Source: Methylocystis sp.
GTDB lineage: Bacteria > Pseudomonadota > Alphaproteobacteria > Rhizobiales > Beijerinckiaceae
DNA length: 64,000 bases
Direction of reading: 5' to 3'
Assembly (NCBI GenBank): GCA_002929055.1
Contig: PERY01000006.1
Coordinates: 41,978 to 105,977 of the forward strand
Positions 37,627 through 48,396 of the stretch are shown here, one piece after another. Positions within the stretch are counted from its first letter, which is position 1, and the number at the start of each line of letters is the position of its first letter. Position numbers and translations under genes: made by a program. The notes below the pieces were generated by a model, which had not been told where the DNA came from, did not search any database, and worked only from the letters and a program-made list of their open reading frames with translations.

Positions 37627-37658
37627 GACAAGTTTAAAAAAAAATCACATGTCTTGTC
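37627..37658 (+). promoter_or_regulatory. Inverted repeat ahead of TonB-receptor gene, possible NikR operator
   Basis: GACAAG (37627-37632) and CTTGTC (37653-37658) form 6-bp arms 20 bases apart, with an A-run between them, 10 bases before the receptor ATG. The half-site layout resembles the split palindromes bound by NikR tetramers, although the sequence differs from the E. coli GTATGA-N16-TCATAC site. The AT-rich gap 37540-37626 also holds TTGACA at 37605-37610 as a possible -35. Confidence 0.35.
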
Positions 37659-37668
37659 GAGGCTGCGC

Positions 37669-40125
37669 ATGAAACGCCATTATCTTGTCACTGTCTCTCT
37701 TTGCGGGATGTGCGCGGCCCTCTGGAGCATCGAGGCGCGGGCCCAGTTCACCTCTCTGCCGACCATCGTCGTCGGCGGGCAGCAGCACCGCACCACGTCG
37801 GCGCCGGCCCCCGTCGTCAGGGCGCCCTCCCGCGGTCCCGTGCGTTCGTCGCCTGTCGTCGCAGCGGTCGCCCGGCCTGCGCCGCGTCCGGCTCCCGCTG
37901 TCGCGCCCGCCCCCGAGCCCGGTCCGAAACGGCCGCCGATCACCGCGTCGAGCGAGAAATTCTTCACCGGCCCGGAAGTCACCGCCTATCCCTATTCGCG
38001 TCCGAGCGAGTCGCTCGAGATCGTGCCCGGCCTCGTCGTCACGCAGCACTCGGGCGAAGGCAAGGCCAATCAATATTACCTGCGCGGCTTCAACCTCGAC
38101 CACGGCACCGACCTCGCGATCTATCTCGACGGCATGCCGCTCAACATGCGCACCCACGGCCACGGGCAGGGGTACGCGGACACGAACTTCCTGATCCCCG
38201 AGCTTCTGTCCTATGTGCTCGCGCGCAAGGGGCCCTATGACGCGCAGGACGGCGACTTCTCGTCAGCCGGCTCGGTCTACATGCAATATGTGAACAAGGT
38301 CGACAAAGGCTATTTCGGCCTGACCGGCGGCAGCTTCGGCTACGCCCGCGCCTTTGCGATCCATCCCTACAAGGACTTCGCGGGCGGCTCGGCCTATGGC
38401 GCCGTGGAGATGAATATTTACAACGGCCCCTGGGAGCGGGGCGACAGCGTGCGCAAGTTCAACAGCGTCTTGCGCTGGTCGCGCGGCACGGAGGAGGACG
38501 GCGCCGCCGTCACCTTCATGGGCTACGCCAACAAATGGTATTCGACGGATCAGATTCCGCTGCGCGCCGTCACGAGCGGCGTGAAGTCGCTCTGGGGCAC
38601 CTTCGATCCCACCTCCGGCGGCGCGACCTCACGCTTCTCGCTCTCGGGCCGCTGGAGCCAGGTAGACGGCAATCAATTCTCGCGTGTCGAGGGCTATGTC
38701 GTGCGCTCCACGCTGGAGCTGTATAACAACTTCACTTATTTTCTCGCGCATCCTGACGTCGGCGATCAGTTCCGCCAGTTCGACTACCGCACCTTCCTCG
38801 GCGTCAACGCCCAGCACGGGATCAACTGGAACAGCTTCGGCCTTCCGGTCACGACGCGCATCGGCTTCCAGGGGCGCTACGACGACATTCGCCTCGGCCT
38901 GCAGGAGGGCGAGCGTCGCCAGCTCTACAACACCCTCGCCAACAATTATGTCGGCGAAGGCAGCATTGGCGTCTGGACCGACACCACCGTCGCCTGGACC
39001 CCCTGGCTGAGGACCGTCGGCGGCGTGCGCTTCGACTATTACAACGCCGCCGTCCGCAACGTGCAGTCGCTCTACGATGCGCCGAAGGTCTTCGACAGCA
39101 ACGGGCTGCCGGCCTTCGTCTGGGCGGGGCCGTTCAATCAGGGCTCGAAGGGCGCGGCGCTCGTCAGCCCCAAGGCCTCGATCATTGTCGGGCCTTTTTA
39201 CAAGACCGAGCTGTTTCTGAACTATGGCGAGGGTTTCCATTCCACCGACGCGCGCGGCACGGTGCTTCGCTATTCCACGACCGAGCTCGGGGATGACGAC
39301 AACTTCGCGAATGTCGCCCGTATCCCGCTGCTCGTGAAGTCGCGCGGCGCCGAGATCGGCGCGCGTACGAAGTTCATCGACGGTCTGGATTCGAGCATCA
39401 CCTTCTTCTGGCTCAACCTCGAGTCGGAGAACCAGTTTGTCGGCGACGCCGGCACCACGGAGTTCGGCCGCCCGAGCCGCCGGTACGGCATTGAAATCGC
39501 CAACCACTACAAGCCGACGTCCTGGCTCATGTTCGACGGAAATGTGTCTCTGGTGAATGCGCGATTCCGCGGCGTGGATCAGCAGGCGTGGCTCGGCTAT
39601 CTCGACCTCATCACGCCCGAGGCGCTGCCTTACGGCACGTATCTCGGCAATGCGCCGGGCAATTATCTCTTCAACGCCCCTGCGATCGTCGCTATGGGCG
39701 GCGTCGAGATCGGCGAAGCCACTGGCTGGTTCGGCGGGCTGAAGTATCGCTACTTCGGCGAGCGACCCCTGACGCCGGACGGATATTTCACTTCGCCGGC
39801 CACGGGCACGATGAATGCGCGTCTGGGTTATCGCTGGGCGGACGGATGGCGCGTGCAGCTCGACGCCTTCAACATCTTCAACTCGCGCTCCGACCAGATC
39901 ACCTATGGCTACGGCTCGCTCATCCCGACCGATGCGCTGTTCCAGCAGTGCCAGGCCGGAATAGCGCCCGGCCCGGTCTGCGGCGTCGGCGTGATGGACC
40001 GCCACTTCAAGCCCATGGAGCCCCCGGCCGTGCGCCTCAGCGTCGGCGGGCCGCTCAACCTCGACGGCGGCCCGATCACGACGCTGCCGGACGTCGGAGA
40101 GCCGTTCCGGGTGTTTTCGAATTGA
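37669..40125 (+). CDS. TonB-dependent outer-membrane receptor, probable nickel (metal) importer
   Basis: An 818-residue outer-membrane receptor. Residues 1-26 are a signal peptide (cut after EARAQ). A ~65-residue Pro/Ala/Arg-rich linker follows, then the plug (VVTQHSGEGKANQYYLRGFNLDHGTDLAIYLDG) with a His-rich loop LNMRTHGHGQGYADTNF, and a 22-strand barrel ending in the aromatic VFSN-type C-terminus. It shares the neighbourhood with nikR and hupE, which suggests TonB-driven uptake of nickel or a nickel chelate; that is inference. ATG 37669 is used rather than an in-frame TTG at 37654. Confidence 0.9.
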   Translation: MKRHYLVTVSLCGMCAALWSIEARAQFTSLPTIVVGGQQHRTTSAPAPVVRAPSRGPVRSSPVVAAVARPAPRPAPAVAPAPEPGPKRPPITASSEKFFTGPEVTAYPYSRPSESLEIVPGLVVTQHSGEGKANQYYLRGFNLDHGTDLAIYLDGMPLNMRTHGHGQGYADTNFLIPELLSYVLARKGPYDAQDGDFSSAGSVYMQYVNKVDKGYFGLTGGSFGYARAFAIHPYKDFAGGSAYGAVEMNIYNGPWERGDSVRKFNSVLRWSRGTEEDGAAVTFMGYANKWYSTDQIPLRAVTSGVKSLWGTFDPTSGGATSRFSLSGRWSQVDGNQFSRVEGYVVRSTLELYNNFTYFLAHPDVGDQFRQFDYRTFLGVNAQHGINWNSFGLPVTTRIGFQGRYDDIRLGLQEGERRQLYNTLANNYVGEGSIGVWTDTTVAWTPWLRTVGGVRFDYYNAAVRNVQSLYDAPKVFDSNGLPAFVWAGPFNQGSKGAALVSPKASIIVGPFYKTELFLNYGEGFHSTDARGTVLRYSTTELGDDDNFANVARIPLLVKSRGAEIGARTKFIDGLDSSITFFWLNLESENQFVGDAGTTEFGRPSRRYGIEIANHYKPTSWLMFDGNVSLVNARFRGVDQQAWLGYLDLITPEALPYGTYLGNAPGNYLFNAPAIVAMGGVEIGEATGWFGGLKYRYFGERPLTPDGYFTSPATGTMNARLGYRWADGWRVQLDAFNIFNSRSDQITYGYGSLIPTDALFQQCQAGIAPGPVCGVGVMDRHFKPMEPPAVRLSVGGPLNLDGGPITTLPDVGEPFRVFSN

Positions 40126-40150
40126 GCGAGGCCGCCCCTCGTATTGCAGA

Positions 40151-40181
40151 TTGATTTCAAATATTGATTTTTTGAAATCAA
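40151..40181 (+). promoter_or_regulatory. Perfect 11-bp inverted repeat upstream of the Xre-RES pair
   Basis: TTGATTTCAAA (40151-40161) and TTTGAAATCAA (40171-40181) are exact reverse complements with a nine-base AT-rich spacer. It lies between the receptor stop and the antitoxin start, in very AT-rich DNA. It could be the operator for autoregulation by the antitoxin, or part of the receptor terminator; there is no T-run right after it, favouring an operator. Confidence 0.6.
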
Positions 40182-40322
40182 AATGCAAGTATGTCTCTGG
40201 GAGTTCTCGGAGGCTGCGATGTCGAATGTTCACTACCTGCATGGGCGCCCTCAGCCCCTCTCGCGCCTTTTTGGAATCACGCGTGCGGCGCCTGTTGGAA
40301 CGAGAAAAGCCGGGTTAGAGTG

Positions 40323-40661
40323 ATGTCTGTCGCAGTTCGTAAAATTCTCGATCACCTGCGCGAGGATGGCGGCCTTCAGGGGAAGGATATCGCCAATATC
40401 GTCGAGGTTTCCCCCGCCACGGTTTCCCGCTGGTCGAGCGGCAAGGCGACGCCCGATTTGCGCACGCAGACGGTGATCGCCGAACTTCGCTATGTTGTGG
40501 ATCGCCTCGCCGATTTTTACTCCCCGGAGGAAACGCGCCTCTGGCTGCACTCCGCTCATCCAATGTTGAAAGGCGCGCGCGCAATCGATCTCATCAACGA
40601 CGGACGCACGCAGGACGTGCTGGCCGTGATCGAGGCCCTCGACTCCGGCGCCTATGTCTGA
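40323..40661 (+). CDS. Xre/MbcA/ParS-type antitoxin (DUF2384)
   Basis: A 112-residue DNA-binding antitoxin. The N-terminal helix-turn-helix (LQGKDIANIVEVSPATVSRWSSGKATP) is followed by the MbcA/ParS toxin-binding domain with the typical RLWLHSAHPMLKGARAIDLINDGRTQDVLAVIEALDSG. It neutralises the downstream RES toxin and probably represses its own promoter. ATG 40323 is preferred; a longer frame to 40191 lacks homology. It overlaps the toxin gene by eight bases. Confidence 0.92.
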   Translation: MSVAVRKILDHLREDGGLQGKDIANIVEVSPATVSRWSSGKATPDLRTQTVIAELRYVVDRLADFYSPEETRLWLHSAHPMLKGARAIDLINDGRTQDVLAVIEALDSGAYV

Positions 40662-41217
40662 ATCGCGCCGCGCCCGCGATCTCGATCTCCTCGACGCTGT
40701 CGATGCTTTCAAGCGTGAGCCCTTCGCACAGCCGGTCTGGCGGGTCTGCCGCGAGGGCCGCGACCCCACCCTGGGTGCGGCGTCACAGAGCCGCTGGTGC
40801 AACGGGACGTTCGATATCCTCTACACGTCGCTCGCCCGCGACGGGGCGCTTGCCGAAATCCATGCGTTGCTGAGCCTCCAGCCGGTTTTCCCCTCGAAGC
40901 TCGCAGCCTATGCGCATCGGCTGGCGGTAGATGCGAAGGAGACGCTTCGGCTCGCAGATCTGCCGGCGCTCGCCACGCTGGGCGTGGATACGGCGCGCTA
41001 TCGGGAACGCGATTATGCGCAAACGCAGGCTATCGCCGATGCGGCTTATTTTCTTGGCTTCGATGGGCTGATCGCCCCATGCGCCCGTCATGAGTGCCTC
41101 AACGCAATGCTGTTCACCGACCGCCTTGCGCCCGACGCCATTCTTGTGGAGGAGACCGAGGCCGAGCCGATCGACTGGCGCGCATGGCGGAAGGCGCAGG
41201 CCAGGGGCGCGGATTGA
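40654..41217 (+). CDS. RES-domain toxin
   Basis: A 187-residue RES family toxin. The name-giving residues are recognisable: Arg in QPVWRVCREG, Glu in GALAEIHALLSL, Ser replaced within SRWCNGTFDILYTSLARDGALAE context. RES toxins (MbcT, Res) degrade NAD+ by phosphorolysis or hydrolysis and stop growth when the antitoxin is lost. ATG 40654 overlaps the antitoxin gene, as is standard for these pairs. Confidence 0.88.
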   Translation: MSESRRARDLDLLDAVDAFKREPFAQPVWRVCREGRDPTLGAASQSRWCNGTFDILYTSLARDGALAEIHALLSLQPVFPSKLAAYAHRLAVDAKETLRLADLPALATLGVDTARYRERDYAQTQAIADAAYFLGFDGLIAPCARHECLNAMLFTDRLAPDAILVEETEAEPIDWRAWRKAQARGAD

Positions 41218-41246
41218 TTCCCGAAAGCTGTGCTAGATAAGCCCCC

Positions 41247-43151
41247 ATGCGCTTCTCACCCGCCTTCCTCGAAGAAATCCGCGCGCGCCTGCCGGTGTCC
41301 GAGGTCGTGCGCCAGAAGGTGAAGCTCAAGAAGGAGGGGCGCGAGTGGCGCGGGCTCTCTCCCTTCAACGCCGAGAAGACGCCCTCTTTTTACGTCAACG
41401 ATCAGAAGATGCGCTGGTTCGACTTTTCGGCCGGCAAGAACGGCAATATCTTCGACTTTCTGATGGAAACCGACGGCCTCTCCTTCCCCGAGGCCGTCGA
41501 GCGGCTCGCCGGCATGGCGGGCCTCGCCATGCCGGTCGAGACCAAGGAGCAGCGCGAGCAGGAGCAAAGGCGCGCGTCCCTGCAGGAGGTTCTCGACTGG
41601 GCGGCGGAGTTTTTCGTCAGGCAGCTCGCGAGCCCCGCGGGCCGGGAAGCGCGCGCCTATCTCGACCGCCGGCAGGTCTCTCCCGCCTCGCGCGAGAACT
41701 TCCGCCTCGGCTATGCGCCCGCCGACCGCCACGCCCTGCGGGATCACCTCGCGGGCAAGGGCGCAAGCGTCGAGACGATGATCGAGGCGGGCCTGCTCAT
41801 CCACGGCGAGGACATCCCCGTCCCCTACGATCGCTTCCGCAATCGCGTCATGTTCCCCATCTGCGACCGGGGCGGGCGGGTCATCGCCTTCGGCGGGCGG
41901 GCGCTGGAGGCCGACGCCCAGGCGAAATATCTCAACTCCCCCGAGACGCCGCTCTTCCACAAGGGCGCGACCCTCTACAACATTCACAACGCCCGCAAGG
42001 CCGCTCACGACGCCGGGACCGTCATCGCGGTCGAAGGCTATATGGACGTCATCGCGCTCACGGCCGCAGGGTTCCCCCACGCGGTCGCGCCGCTGGGCAC
42101 GGCGCTGACGCCCGACCAATGCGGCCTGTTGTGGCGCATGGCCGAGGAGCCGATCCTCTGCTTCGACGGCGACAAGGCTGGCCTCAAGGCCGCCTTCCGG
42201 GCGATCGACACGGCCGTGCCGCTCATCGGTCTGGGCCGCACGCTGCGTTTCGTCCTGCTGCCGGGCGGTCAGGATCCGGACGAGTTGCTGCGGGCCGGCG
42301 GCCCGGGCGCGCTCGCCGAGGCGCTTTCCCAGCCGCTGCCGCTTGTCGACATCCTCTGGATGCGCGAGACGGACGGTGCCGCCCTGGAAACTCCCGAGCG
42401 CCGCGCCGCCCTGGAGCGGCGCCTGCGGGAAATTGCCGGGCAAATAGGCGACGAGACGCTGCGCCGCTATTATGCCCAGGAATTGAGCGAACGGCTTTCG
42501 GCTCTCTTCGGCCGGACGCCAGCGCCCCCCCGCGGGCGGGACTTTTCGCCGCGCCGCCGCGCGCCGGGGCGTCCGGGGGCGTCCCAGCCCGGGCCAGTCC
42601 GCATCAGCTCCGCCCTCGCCAATTCGCCGCTGTTCCGAGGCGTCAAATCGCCGATTGCGCCACGTGACGCGTTGATTTTGCTGATTCTCATGAATCATCC
42701 GGAGGTTCTCGCCGCGCAGGTCGAGGAGGCCGCCTCGCTAGAATTCGCCTCCGCGGAGGCGGCGGCGTTGCGGGACGCGCTGGTGCGCTTCACGGAGGCT
42801 GGCGGCGGCGATCGCGACAAACTGGCCCATGCGCTTGATGCTTCCGGCCTCGGGGGCCTCGCCGCGCGCCTCGACGGCATGGTCGCCCACGCGACCCTCT
42901 GGAGCGTGCGCCCGGAGGCCGCCCCCGCCGACGCCGCAGAGAGCCTGCGTCAGGCTTTAGTCTTGCATCGCCGGTTCTGGGCGTTAAATAGAGAACTCCG
43001 CGCGGTCGAGGCTCGTCTGGCTGAGAATTCCAGCGAGCAAGATTTGTTGCGGCTAAGGGATATTCAAACGCAACTGTCCGCGCTAGATGGCGCAGAGGCG
43101 GCTTTGGAGGGGTTCGGGGCCTCCTCGGGGCGAACCTCTCGCACGCTTTGA
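41247..43151 (+). CDS. dnaG: DNA primase
   Basis: A 634-residue primase that makes RNA primers for replication. The N-terminal region ([45 protein letters not shown]) is related to the CHC2 zinc-binding domain, but the usual C-H-C-C ligands look replaced here ([11 protein letters not shown] where E. coli-type has ...YxGLCPFH, and [11 protein letters not shown] where GxxGDV/CxxG occurs). The TOPRIM domain has [10 protein letters not shown] and [13 protein letters not shown]. The C-terminal helicase-binding domain is present. It is followed by rpoD, the conserved dnaG-rpoD macromolecular-synthesis order. Confidence 0.95.
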   Translation: MRFSPAFLEEIRARLPVSEVVRQKVKLKKEGREWRGLSPFNAEKTPSFYVNDQKMRWFDFSAGKNGNIFDFLMETDGLSFPEAVERLAGMAGLAMPVETKEQREQEQRRASLQEVLDWAAEFFVRQLASPAGREARAYLDRRQVSPASRENFRLGYAPADRHALRDHLAGKGASVETMIEAGLLIHGEDIPVPYDRFRNRVMFPICDRGGRVIAFGGRALEADAQAKYLNSPETPLFHKGATLYNIHNARKAAHDAGTVIAVEGYMDVIALTAAGFPHAVAPLGTALTPDQCGLLWRMAEEPILCFDGDKAGLKAAFRAIDTAVPLIGLGRTLRFVLLPGGQDPDELLRAGGPGALAEALSQPLPLVDILWMRETDGAALETPERRAALERRLREIAGQIGDETLRRYYAQELSERLSALFGRTPAPPRGRDFSPRRRAPGRPGASQPGPVRISSALANSPLFRGVKSPIAPRDALILLILMNHPEVLAAQVEEAASLEFASAEAAALRDALVRFTEAGGGDRDKLAHALDASGLGGLAARLDGMVAHATLWSVRPEAAPADAAESLRQALVLHRRFWALNRELRAVEARLAENSSEQDLLRLRDIQTQLSALDGAEAALEGFGASSGRTSRTL

Positions 43152-43347
43152 CTTTCTGGTCCTATCGCGCAATTTCATGTTGGTTAGCGGGGCGTTAAGA
43201 CCCCGCGGAGGATGTTGGGGAGAATCGCGGCGCGGCGCGTTCCGTCGCCGGGGAGGGGCCAGGTGGCTGTCTCCGGACATGTCGATCAGATACGAGGCCC
43301 GTCCGCCGCTCGCGAGGCGCGGCGCCGGGAACCGCGTGGAGCTTTTA

Positions 43348-45360
<2,013 letters not shown>

Positions 45361-45367
45361 AGTTGCA

Positions 45368-45393
45368 AGCGGCGCGCCAAGCGCCGCTTTTTT
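45368..45393 (+). terminator. Rho-independent terminator of rpoD
   Basis: AGCGGCGC (45368-45375) and GCGCCGCT (45381-45388) form an 8-bp stem with a 5-base loop, followed by TTTTTT. It begins seven bases after the rpoD stop. Confidence 0.9.
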
Positions 45394-45410
45394 CTTTCGG
45401 GAATGTTCGA

Positions 45411-46340
45411 TTGACCAACGAATTTTTCACTGTGCGCCAAAGCTCAGAGGCGTTAGCCGCGTGGCTCGATCAGAAGCCATCATCTTGGGGGCGTGCGCTT
45501 TCGGCGCGCCTCGCGCTTCGCGTCGCGCCAAACCTCGCAAACCTTCAGAGCATTTGTTTTCGTGACGGGGATGAAGCCGCGGTCGAGAGAATTCTCCTGG
45601 GCGCGCTACGCACTTTGTTCGCTGCTTGGGCGCAGTCCGCGTATCCCCAATTGAGCGACGAAAATCAGCGGCGGCGCATGTGCGAAATAATAAGCGCGCT
45701 GCTTGCTGCGAGCGAAGCGGCCGAGAAGAGCTTTCTCGACCCTTATCCGGCTCTGAACGATTACCATATCAGCGCGATCTGCGAGCAGCAGCACGGCGCG
45801 TATCGAACGATGCGGCTGATCCTGAACGCGCTCGAGCCGCGGCCTTTCGTTTCGTTCCGATTTCATCCCGCAGAACGACCGGGCCTCGATGATCCATTCA
45901 ACACCGTCGTTCCGTTCGGCCCCGAGAGCTATGAGAATGTTGCGCGGTGGCGCGTAATGCTGTGCGAATCGATCGCCGACGACATGGAATATTTGGTGCG
46001 CGGCTCTGAAGAGCAACCCGAACGACAGCTGATGTTCGAGCCCTTGTGGCGGCGTCGTAAGGACGAGGCGCTGGCGCTTTCCTTCCAATGGCGAGATTCG
46101 TCGAACCTGTGCCGTAAATTTCCTGATTTCATATATTGGTTGGAGGAACGTGCCAGCGGCTGCCTCGTTCTCGCCAAGGAGCCGGAGGATTCAAGCGCCC
46201 GCATCGCAAAAATTGTGGCGTTGCCGGACGCGTTTTGGGAACAGCCGCTCGACAAGTTGAAGTCTGATATCTGGCAGGCGTTCATGCACTCCGCCGACAG
46301 TCCGTTCTGGTCCTCGACGTGGCAGACCAACGCTCTCTAG
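45411..46340 (+). CDS. Hypothetical protein, about 309 residues
   Basis: No family is recognised. It is a soluble, Trp/Arg/Glu-rich protein without signal peptide or membrane segment (e.g. PYPALNDYHISAICEQQHGAYRTMRLILNAL and FVSFRFHPAERPGLDDPFN). No in-frame ATG occurs for the first ~100 residues; TTG 45411 (LTNEFFTV), just after the rpoD terminator, is the most sensible start, and the TTG at 45363 is inside the terminator. Codon use is slightly less GC-biased than in neighbours, hinting at acquisition. It converges on the MFS gene with a four-base overlap. Confidence 0.7.
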   Translation: MTNEFFTVRQSSEALAAWLDQKPSSWGRALSARLALRVAPNLANLQSICFRDGDEAAVERILLGALRTLFAAWAQSAYPQLSDENQRRRMCEIISALLAASEAAEKSFLDPYPALNDYHISAICEQQHGAYRTMRLILNALEPRPFVSFRFHPAERPGLDDPFNTVVPFGPESYENVARWRVMLCESIADDMEYLVRGSEEQPERQLMFEPLWRRRKDEALALSFQWRDSSNLCRKFPDFIYWLEERASGCLVLAKEPEDSSARIAKIVALPDAFWEQPLDKLKSDIWQAFMHSADSPFWSSTWQTNAL

Positions 46341-47635
46341 GCGTCGTTCTCCATGCGGCAGTGACCTCTCGTCTCCGGCATCGTCGTATAGACGACGAGC
46401 GACACGAAGATCGCTGCGCTGGCGTACCAAAAGAACAGGTTTTCGTGGCCCTGCGCCTTGAACCACAGCGCCACATATTCCGCCGAGCCGCCGAAGATTG
46501 AAACGGTCGCCGCATAGGGCAGCGCCACGCCTGTCACGCGGATGGCGGCGGGGAAAAGCTCCGCCTTCACCACCGCGTTGATCGAGGTGTAGAGCGCGAC
46601 GATGAGCCAGGCGCAGCAGATGAGCGCGAAGGCGGTCCATGCGTCGCGCGCTTGCGAAATGGCGGTGAGCAGCGGCACGGTGAAGAGCGTGCCGAAGACG
46701 CCGAAGGCGATCAGCATGGGGCGGCGGCCGATGCGGTCGGAGAGCGCGCCATAGATCGGTTGCAGCATCAGCGCGAAAAGCAGCGATCCGGCCGAAATCC
46801 ATGTGGTCTCCCAGGCGCTCAGTCCTGCCGAGAGCTTCAGGAATTTCTGCATGTAGGTCGTGTAGACATAAAAGGCGATGGTGCCGCCGAGCGTCAGCCC
46901 GACAACCGTCGCGGTCTCGCGCTTGTGTGCGAGCAGCGCGCGCAGCGATCCGCGCGACGCGTCTTTCTGAGCGGCCTTGAAAGCCGATGTCTCGGGAAGA
47001 TCGCGGCGCATGAGCAGGGCCACCACGGCGAGAAGCGCGCCGATTGCGAAGGGAATGCGCCAGCCCCAGTCGCGCAGCGCGCGCTCGTCGAGCACGACAT
47101 TCTGCAGGACGAGCAGCACGACGAGCGCGAGAAGCTGCCCGGCGATCATTGTCACATATTGAAAGCTGGAGTAGAAGCCGCGCTTCTCCGGGGTCGCCGT
47201 CTCGGCAAGATAGGCGGCGCTCGAACCATATTCGCCGCCCAGACTTGCGCCCTGCAGAAGCCGCGCGAAGAGCAGCAGCGCCGGCGCCGCCGGGCCGATC
47301 GTCGCGTAGGTCGGCGCGAGCGCGATGATGAGGGAGCCGGCGCACATCAGGAGCACGGACAGCATCAGGGCCGCCCGCCGCCCGCGTCCGTCGCCGATGC
47401 GCCCGAAGACATAGGCGCCGATGGGCCGCATCAGAAAGCCCAGCGCAAAGACGCCCGAGGCCGACAGCATCTGCGCCACCGGATCGTCGCCGGGGAAGAA
47501 CGCGTCGGCGAAATAGAGCGAGAAGGCGGAATAGACGTAGAAGTCGTACCATTCCACGAGATTGCCGACGGAGCCCACGAAAATCGCCCGAATGCGCTCC
47601 CTTTCGTCCACGGGAGGCGCAGCCGCATCGCGCAT
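46337..47635 (-). CDS. MFS metabolite:H+ symporter (ProP/KgtP-like)
   Basis: A 432-residue, 12-helix inner-membrane transporter of the MHS family. The start GSVGNLVEWYDFYVYSAFSLYFADAFFP, motif GFLMRPIGAYVFGRIGDGRGRRAAL and LLQGASLGGEYGSSAAYLAE are typical. Relatives take up dicarboxylates such as alpha-ketoglutarate, or betaine/proline; the substrate here is open. It overlaps the upstream DUF1345 gene by one base and so is probably co-transcribed. Confidence 0.9.
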   Translation of the reverse strand: MRDAAAPPVDERERIRAIFVGSVGNLVEWYDFYVYSAFSLYFADAFFPGDDPVAQMLSASGVFALGFLMRPIGAYVFGRIGDGRGRRAALMLSVLLMCAGSLIIALAPTYATIGPAAPALLLFARLLQGASLGGEYGSSAAYLAETATPEKRGFYSSFQYVTMIAGQLLALVVLLVLQNVVLDERALRDWGWRIPFAIGALLAVVALLMRRDLPETSAFKAAQKDASRGSLRALLAHKRETATVVGLTLGGTIAFYVYTTYMQKFLKLSAGLSAWETTWISAGSLLFALMLQPIYGALSDRIGRRPMLIAFGVFGTLFTVPLLTAISQARDAWTAFALICCAWLIVALYTSINAVVKAELFPAAIRVTGVALPYAATVSIFGGSAEYVALWFKAQGHENLFFWYASAAIFVSLVVYTTMPETRGHCRMENDA

Positions 47636-48387
47636 CAGACGAGGCCGCTCGATATGTTCACCATCAGCGCGAGAATCGTCGTGTTGAAGAAGAAGGCCAC
47701 GACGCCATGCGCGAGCGCCACCACGCGCATCGGGCGCGAGCAGATCTCGACGTCGGCGGTCTGAAACGCGACGCCGATGACATAAGAGAAATAGAGGAAG
47801 TCGATATATTGCGGCGCCGGCGTATTGGGGAAATGCAGGCCGCCGCGCGCCGTCCCCGTTTGCGTGGCGTCCTGCGCCTCGCTGTAGAATTCATGCGCAT
47901 AATGAAAGGCGAAGATCAGATGCATGAAGGCCCACGAGGTGAAGACGGTTATCACCGCCAGAGCAACATGGGCGCCTTTCTCTTCTTCGAAGAATGTTTT
48001 CGATTGTCCGAGTTCCGCAAGGATCGCGCCGATGGCGACGCATGTGGCCGCGGCTGTGAGGAAAAGAATTACAGTGCGGCCTTCGTCTGTCATCTCGGCG
48101 CGCTTGCGGATCGATTCATGCGTCGCACTCAGGAGAAGCATCGCCGCCAGGACGAAATAGACCAGCACCGCCGCGTTCCATCCGACGAGGCCGCTTGTGA
48201 TGGCGGAGGTTTCCGCCGGCAGCCACGCCCGTCCGGGAGCGGCCAGGTTCAGGACAAGAGGGAATGCGAGCCCGACCGAAACCCCGGTGGCTGCGGAAAT
48301 GACCAGTCGGGCATGTGCGCGCAGCACGCGCCAGGGCGCAAGGAGCGGCGATCGGCTTTTGCGGTCGTCATCGCGCGCATCGGGCAT
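47635..48387 (-). CDS. DUF1345 membrane protein
   Basis: A 250-residue integral membrane protein with five or six helices. The segment HLIFAFHYAHEFYSEA...GLHFPNTPAPQYIDFLYFSYVIGVAFQTADVEI is the DUF1345 signature. Function is unknown; some members occur next to transporters. It is preceded by ispA-like gene (9 bases) and followed by the MFS gene in the same direction. Confidence 0.88.
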   Translation of the reverse strand: MPDARDDDRKSRSPLLAPWRVLRAHARLVISAATGVSVGLAFPLVLNLAAPGRAWLPAETSAITSGLVGWNAAVLVYFVLAAMLLLSATHESIRKRAEMTDEGRTVILFLTAAATCVAIGAILAELGQSKTFFEEEKGAHVALAVITVFTSWAFMHLIFAFHYAHEFYSEAQDATQTGTARGGLHFPNTPAPQYIDFLYFSYVIGVAFQTADVEICSRPMRVVALAHGVVAFFFNTTILALMVNISSGLV

Positions 48388-48396
48388 GCGTGCGGC

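Noticed and set aside
45363..45410. TTG 45363 as start of the gene after rpoD
   Set aside because: It lies within the rpoD terminator stem; TTG 45411 is more plausible.
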